Assembly (NCBI RefSeq): GCF_000219805.1
Contig: NC_015759.1
Coordinates: forward strand, 744,001-808,000
From: Weissella koreensis KACC 15510
GTDB taxonomy: Bacteria > Bacillota > Bacilli > Lactobacillales > Lactobacillaceae
Length of the DNA stretch: 64,000 nt
Direction: 5' to 3'
Shown: positions 60,308 through 64,000 of the stretch, in pieces
Layout: every line of letters begins with the position of its first letter
Numbering within the stretch: the first letter of the stretch is position 1
Made by a program: the position numbers and the translations under genes
Notes under the pieces: model-generated
What the model was told of the DNA's origin: nothing
What the model saw: the letters and a program-made list of their open reading frames with translations, nothing else
Database searches by the model: none

Positions 60308-60338
60308 AAAGGCTTGCGCTTAACCACCGTAAGCCTTT
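60308..60338 (+). terminator. Terminator after repeat copy 3
   Basis: AAGGCTTGCG pairs with CGTAAGCCTT (one G-U), then TTATTTTG. Its sequence is unrelated to the terminators of copies 1 and 2. A TATAAT at 60347-60352 beyond it may serve tatD. Confidence 0.85.
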
Positions 60339-60387
60339 TATTTTGTTATAATATAATAAAGAGTAATAAGAAATTGAGGAGTTCAAT

Positions 60388-61200
60388 ATGGCAATCTATG
60401 ATCCAACCAAGCGTCCCACTGATGCTTATGACACACACACACATTTAAACGATGAGAAACTTTGGATTGACCCAGAGGCGTACTGGGCACGTGCACGCGA
60501 ATATCGTGTAATGGAAATGAATGTCGTCGGTTATAATAAGCTTGGAAATGAGCGAGCAATTGAGCTAGCTAAAAAACTTGAAGGGGTTCATGCTACTGTT
60601 GGTTGGCAAACGGAAGATCTTGTTAATTTTAATAGTCAAGAAATGGCCATTTTGGAAGAACAATTAGCTGACCCCAATGTAGTTGGAATTGGTGAAACTG
60701 GACTAGACTATTATTGGCCTGAAAATCCAGGACATGAGGTTCAAAAGGGAGCATTGAAGAATCAACTTTATCTAGCTAATTCAATGCATAAACCAGTTAC
60801 TATTCATTCACGCGATGCCTTTGATGATACATATGATATTTTGAGTAATAGTAATGTTAAAGATTTTGGTGGAGTGATGCATTCCTTTACTGGAGGACCT
60901 GAAGAGGCTAAACGATTCCTTGATTTAGGAATGTATATTTCGTTTTCTGGAATTGTAACCTTTAATAATGCTCAAGATATTAAAGATGCAGCTAAAGTTG
61001 TGCCATTAGATCGTATATTAGTAGAGACTGATGCACCATTCTTAGCACCAGTCCCAATGCGTGGTAAAACTAACGAACCAATGTTTGTAAAATATGTATT
61101 GGAAAATTTGGCAGAACAATTAGACATGCCATACAATGACTTAGCTAAAGTTACAACCGAAAATGCTCATCGTCTTTGGAAAACAAATAATGAGAATTAA
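60388..61200 (+). CDS. tatD: TatD family metal-dependent hydrolase (DNase)
   Basis: A 270-residue TIM-barrel metallohydrolase. Metal ligands are seen in DTHTHL (near residue 16), GIGETGLDYYW (Glu near 110), HSRDAFDDT, MHSFTG and ETDAPFLAP. The family removes nucleotides from single-stranded DNA or acts on D-aminoacyl or RNA ends. It starts the common Firmicute run tatD-rnmV-rsmA. TTGAGGAG precedes the ATG. Confidence 0.95.
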   Translation: MAIYDPTKRPTDAYDTHTHLNDEKLWIDPEAYWARAREYRVMEMNVVGYNKLGNERAIELAKKLEGVHATVGWQTEDLVNFNSQEMAILEEQLADPNVVGIGETGLDYYWPENPGHEVQKGALKNQLYLANSMHKPVTIHSRDAFDDTYDILSNSNVKDFGGVMHSFTGGPEEAKRFLDLGMYISFSGIVTFNNAQDIKDAAKVVPLDRILVETDAPFLAPVPMRGKTNEPMFVKYVLENLAEQLDMPYNDLAKVTTENAHRLWKTNNEN

Positions 61201-61738
61201 TGAAATTATCGTAGTTGAAGGTAAGTCTGATACTGCTAAAATTAAACGAGCGGTTGATGCTGATACGATTGAAACTAATGGATCAGCACTCGATGAGTTA
61301 ACGCAAAAAACGATTGAACGTGCAGCTAAAACGCGAGGGGTAATTGTTTTTACTGATCCTGATTTTAATGGTGAACGTATTCGTAAAATTGTCACACAAA
61401 TTGCACCTAATGCAAAGCATGCTTTTTTAACTAAGGATCAAGCTGGTGCAAATATTAAACATCATAGTTTAGGTATTGAGTATGCAACATTGAATAATAT
61501 TCAAACGATCCTAGCACAAGTAGCTGGTAATGATATTGTAGAAATTTCATCCAATATTACTAAACAGGATTTATTAGAATGGGGTTTAATTAATGGACCA
61601 CAGGCAGGCGCTAGACGAACTTATTTATCAGAGCGTTTAAATTTAGGGTATGTTAATGGTAAGCAATTTATGAAAAGAATCCAGATGTTCGGTATTCAAA
61701 AAGAAGAACTATTAAAAATTTTGACCGAGCTAGATTAA
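61190..61738 (+). CDS. rnmV: Ribonuclease M5
   Basis: A 182-residue TOPRIM-domain nuclease that matures 5S rRNA. The TOPRIM motifs are VVEGKSDTAKI (acidic Glu) and VFTDPDFNGERIRK (Asp pair); the C-terminal half holds the 5S-binding domain (GARRTYLSERLNLGY). The ATG at 61190 overlaps the end of tatD by 11 bases; the nine-codon extension inside tatD is rejected because MRINEIIVVEGKSD is the normal start. Confidence 0.95.
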   Translation: MRINEIIVVEGKSDTAKIKRAVDADTIETNGSALDELTQKTIERAAKTRGVIVFTDPDFNGERIRKIVTQIAPNAKHAFLTKDQAGANIKHHSLGIEYATLNNIQTILAQVAGNDIVEISSNITKQDLLEWGLINGPQAGARRTYLSERLNLGYVNGKQFMKRIQMFGIQKEELLKILTELD

Positions 61739-61761
61739 TTTAATTTTAAAGGAGCAGAAGA

Positions 61762-62655
61762 ATGACAGCTAATTATCCCGATATTGCGACACCATTGCGA
61801 ACGCAAGCCATTATGAATCAATATGGCATCAATACTAAAAAGTCCTTGGGGCAAAATTTTTTAACAGATTTAAATATTTTAAAGAACATTGTTTTAGCTG
61901 GGAACGTTACTAAAGATGATAATGTAATTGAAATTGGGCCTGGAATTGGGGCTTTAACCGAACAATTAGCTCGAGCAGCTAAAGAAGTAGTTGCTTTTGA
62001 AATTGACGAACGGTTAATTTCGGTGTTAGGTGATACATTATCACCATATGATAATATTAAAATTATCAATCAAGATATTCTAAAAGTTGATCTAATGTCA
62101 GCAGTGCAAGAAAATTTCACTGACCCTAGTGCTCCTTTAAAGATTGTTGCCAATTTGCCTTACTACATTACAACTCCCATCCTAATGCAAATTTTAGAAT
62201 CAGGAATTGAAGTTGATGCCATTGTAGTAATGATGCAAAAGGAGGTTGCGGATCGCTTAGCAGCTGAACCAGGTACGAAAGAATATGGATCATTGTCATT
62301 GACTGTACAATATCGTGTTCAGGCGCGGGTTGCTTTTTATGTCGATCGAACTTCATTTATTCCAAATCCAAATGTTGATTCAGCAATCGTAGTACTTGAA
62401 CCTAGAGAACCGTTAGAAATTTTGCCTGATAATGAACAACGTTTATTTAAGTTATTTAAAATCGGCTTCGCAATGCGACGCAAAACATTATGGAACAATT
62501 TAACGACTGCTTTCGGTAAGAATGGTGGGATGCAAGATAAATTATTAGATGCTTTAGAAATATCGAAAATTAATCCAAAAATTCGGGCGGAAAAGTTAAC
62601 GTTAGAAGAGTTTATTACATTACAAAATGCATTAACTGAAGTTGGTGTGTATTAA
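61762..62655 (+). CDS. rsmA: 16S rRNA dimethyladenosine transferase RsmA (KsgA)
   Basis: A 297-residue methyltransferase that dimethylates the two adjacent adenosines at the 3' end of 16S rRNA. KKSLGQNFLTD is the N-terminal motif, EIGPGIGALTEQLA binds S-adenosylmethionine, and NLPYYITTPI is the catalytic NLPY motif. The C-terminal helical domain has KIGFAMRRKTLWNNL. Normal length, 23 bases after rnmV, AAAGGAG before the ATG. Confidence 0.97.
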   Translation: MTANYPDIATPLRTQAIMNQYGINTKKSLGQNFLTDLNILKNIVLAGNVTKDDNVIEIGPGIGALTEQLARAAKEVVAFEIDERLISVLGDTLSPYDNIKIINQDILKVDLMSAVQENFTDPSAPLKIVANLPYYITTPILMQILESGIEVDAIVVMMQKEVADRLAAEPGTKEYGSLSLTVQYRVQARVAFYVDRTSFIPNPNVDSAIVVLEPREPLEILPDNEQRLFKLFKIGFAMRRKTLWNNLTTAFGKNGGMQDKLLDALEISKINPKIRAEKLTLEEFITLQNALTEVGVY

Positions 62656-62738
62656 AAATTGTTTGAAGATGTTAAAATAAAACAAATTTAATGTGGAGTT
62701 AATCTAATCCTTTAATCCATTAAATTTATGGATTAAGG

Positions 62739-62767
62739 TTGTGTAAATAGTATTAATTCAGTATAAT
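62739..62767 (+). promoter_or_regulatory. Promoter of the CNNM/CBS protein gene
   Basis: TTGTGT, 17 bases, TATAAT. A hairpin TTAATCCAT / ATGGATTAA (about 62712-62736) just ahead may act as the rsmA terminator although it lacks a T run. Confidence 0.7.
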
Positions 62768-62818
62768 TGTTGTACTTGAAATGAAAAGAACATAAAAAAG
62801 AAAGAGGTATTTTATCCT

Positions 62819-64000
62819 ATGGATTCTGCGTCCATTATCTATAATTTAATTGCAATTGTTGTGATCTTATTATTGGCGGTCTTATTTACTTTGACCGAAT
62901 ATTCGTTGGTGAAAGTCCGGCCAAGCGCTTTGAAAGCAATGGCCGAAGCTGGAGAAGGTAAACCAAGCCGTAATTTGGTCGGAGCGCTTCATATGACGGA
63001 GCATCTGACTGAATATCTTTCAACGGCCCAGGTGGGAATTACGTTGACGAGTTTGATTTTAGGTTGGATTGGTGAGGCTTTTATTGCTTCTTTGATCCTT
63101 TCAACCCATATCTTACCAAAAGAATTAGCCCACCCAGTCGCATCAATTGGTGCAATTTTGATATTTACCTTTATTCATGCGGTCTTTACAGATTTGGTAC
63201 CAAAGAATATTGCGATTGACAAACCAGTTCGAACACTGTTATTGATTGTTCGTCCGGTTCGGTTCTTCCACGTGATATTATATCCCTTAATCTATATCTT
63301 CGATCGTGCTGCTGCGTCAATCACTAAATTATTAGGTTTCAGTGCGCATCCAGATGAAGATATTTATTCACAAAATGAAATCATATCTTTATCTGAGGAT
63401 GCGGCACAAGCTGGTGAACTAGATGCAGAAGATGTGGCCTTCATGAAACGGGCCTTTGAGATGAATGATAAGGTCGCAGCTGACATTATGATTGATCGTA
63501 CTCAATTAGATGTAATTGATGTAACGGCCACTATTGGTGAAGCTGTTTCTCTGTATTTAGAAGATAAATTTTCACGTTTACCAGTAGTTGCTAATAATGA
63601 CAAAGATAAAATTTTAGGTTATGTCTTTAGTTATGACTTGGTACGGCAAATGCGAATCAATCCAGAAGCATCAGTCCGGATTGTTTTACGTAATATTCCA
63701 AATGTGTCCGAGAATCAAGACATCCAAGATATCTTGGAAGAAATGATTACCCATCGAGCACCGATTGTGGTCGTTAAAGATGAATATGGTGGAACTTCTG
63801 GAATTGTAACTGATAAAGATATATATGAAGAGTTATTTGGAACGGTACGTGATGAAATTGATGATGTTTCTGATGACTTGATTGAAAAAATTGCATCTGA
63901 TGATGAAGGCAGAATGCATTATAAAGTTAATGGTAAATTAACCTTATTTGATTTTGAAAGATATTTCAAAGTTGACATCAAAGCCTTTAGCGATTCAGAA
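62819..64000 (+). CDS. CNNM/CBS-domain membrane protein (HlyC/CorC family), partial
   Basis: The first 394 codons of a membrane protein that runs past the right edge of the window. Three to four helices make the CNNM (DUF21) domain (about residues 5-190: FTLTEYSLVKVRPSAL, AQVGITLTSLILGWIGE, DLVPKNIAI). Two CBS domains follow (about 215-340), and the beginning of the CorC_HlyC domain (RMHYKVNGKLTLFDFERYF). The family is linked to Mg2+ or Co2+ efflux. AAAGAGG precedes the ATG. Confidence 0.93.
   Translation, partial: MDSASIIYNLIAIVVILLLAVLFTLTEYSLVKVRPSALKAMAEAGEGKPSRNLVGALHMTEHLTEYLSTAQVGITLTSLILGWIGEAFIASLILSTHILPKELAHPVASIGAILIFTFIHAVFTDLVPKNIAIDKPVRTLLLIVRPVRFFHVILYPLIYIFDRAAASITKLLGFSAHPDEDIYSQNEIISLSEDAAQAGELDAEDVAFMKRAFEMNDKVAADIMIDRTQLDVIDVTATIGEAVSLYLEDKFSRLPVVANNDKDKILGYVFSYDLVRQMRINPEASVRIVLRNIPNVSENQDIQDILEEMITHRAPIVVVKDEYGGTSGIVTDKDIYEELFGTVRDEIDDVSDDLIEKIASDDEGRMHYKVNGKLTLFDFERYFKVDIKAFSDSE

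Noticed and set aside
59916..60360. A small ORF starting MINCVER in each of the three repeat units
   Set aside because: Indels give three different C termini and no Shine-Dalgarno sequence precedes the ATG; RNA helices are kept instead.

Overview
The window is the replication-origin region of an AT-rich, low-GC Gram-positive lactic acid bacterium. The order rpmH-rnpA-yidC (minus strand) / oriC / dnaA-dnaN-rlbA-recF-gyrB-gyrA (plus strand), LPXTG and KxYKxGKxW-type surface proteins, a T-box, polyglycerolphosphate lipoteichoic acid synthase, and class II HMG-CoA reductase all point to Lactobacillaceae. The 16S rRNA gene reads, from memory, closest to the Weissella/Periweissella clade; I could not run an alignment.

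1-31 kb is an accessory, regulator-rich stretch. It is built of small cassettes that pair a one-component regulator with one or two oxidoreductases or transporters: TetR/ABC-2 permease, aldo-keto reductase, LysR/Na+-H+ antiporter and YdcZ-type transporter, MarR/quinone oxidoreductase, MerR/DUF2255/Old Yellow Enzyme, LysR/NmrA-type reductase, TetR/quinone oxidoreductase, and LysR/DUF2255-CMD-cupin. Several have clear operator palindromes, and some operators recur at distant genes, so regulons can be drawn. Two large wall-anchored proteins interrupt the stretch: a Cna-type adhesin with nine B domains (seven almost identical, 294-bp period) and a KxYKxGKxW-secreted protein with nine GA-like three-helix modules (six almost identical, 171-bp period). 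rarA, mgtC, an ankyrin membrane protein and a choloylglycine-hydrolase-family enzyme also lie here. A MerR regulator beside rarA is broken by one in-frame TGA.

31-36 kb carries a GT8 glycosyltransferase, a KtrA-type K+ regulator, a T-box-controlled amino acid permease and signal peptidase I, convergent with yidC-rnpA-rpmH. 37.1-39.1 kb is oriC: DnaA boxes upstream of dnaA, and a DnaA-box / GC / DnaA-trio unwinding element between dnaA and dnaN. Two parS-like sites lie 6 and 18 kb to the left. 39-52 kb is the replication operon followed by ltaS and a MerR-mvaA-conserved-protein operon. 52.2-57.7 kb is a complete rRNA operon (twin promoters, 16S, tRNA-Ala(UGC), 23S, 5S, terminator). 57.8-64 kb holds metG, three tandem copies of an apparently structured non-coding unit (the most unusual feature in the window), then tatD-rnmV-rsmA and a truncated CNNM/CBS-domain membrane protein.

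Gene starts were moved from the longest ORF to the start with a ribosome binding site where the sequence supported it.
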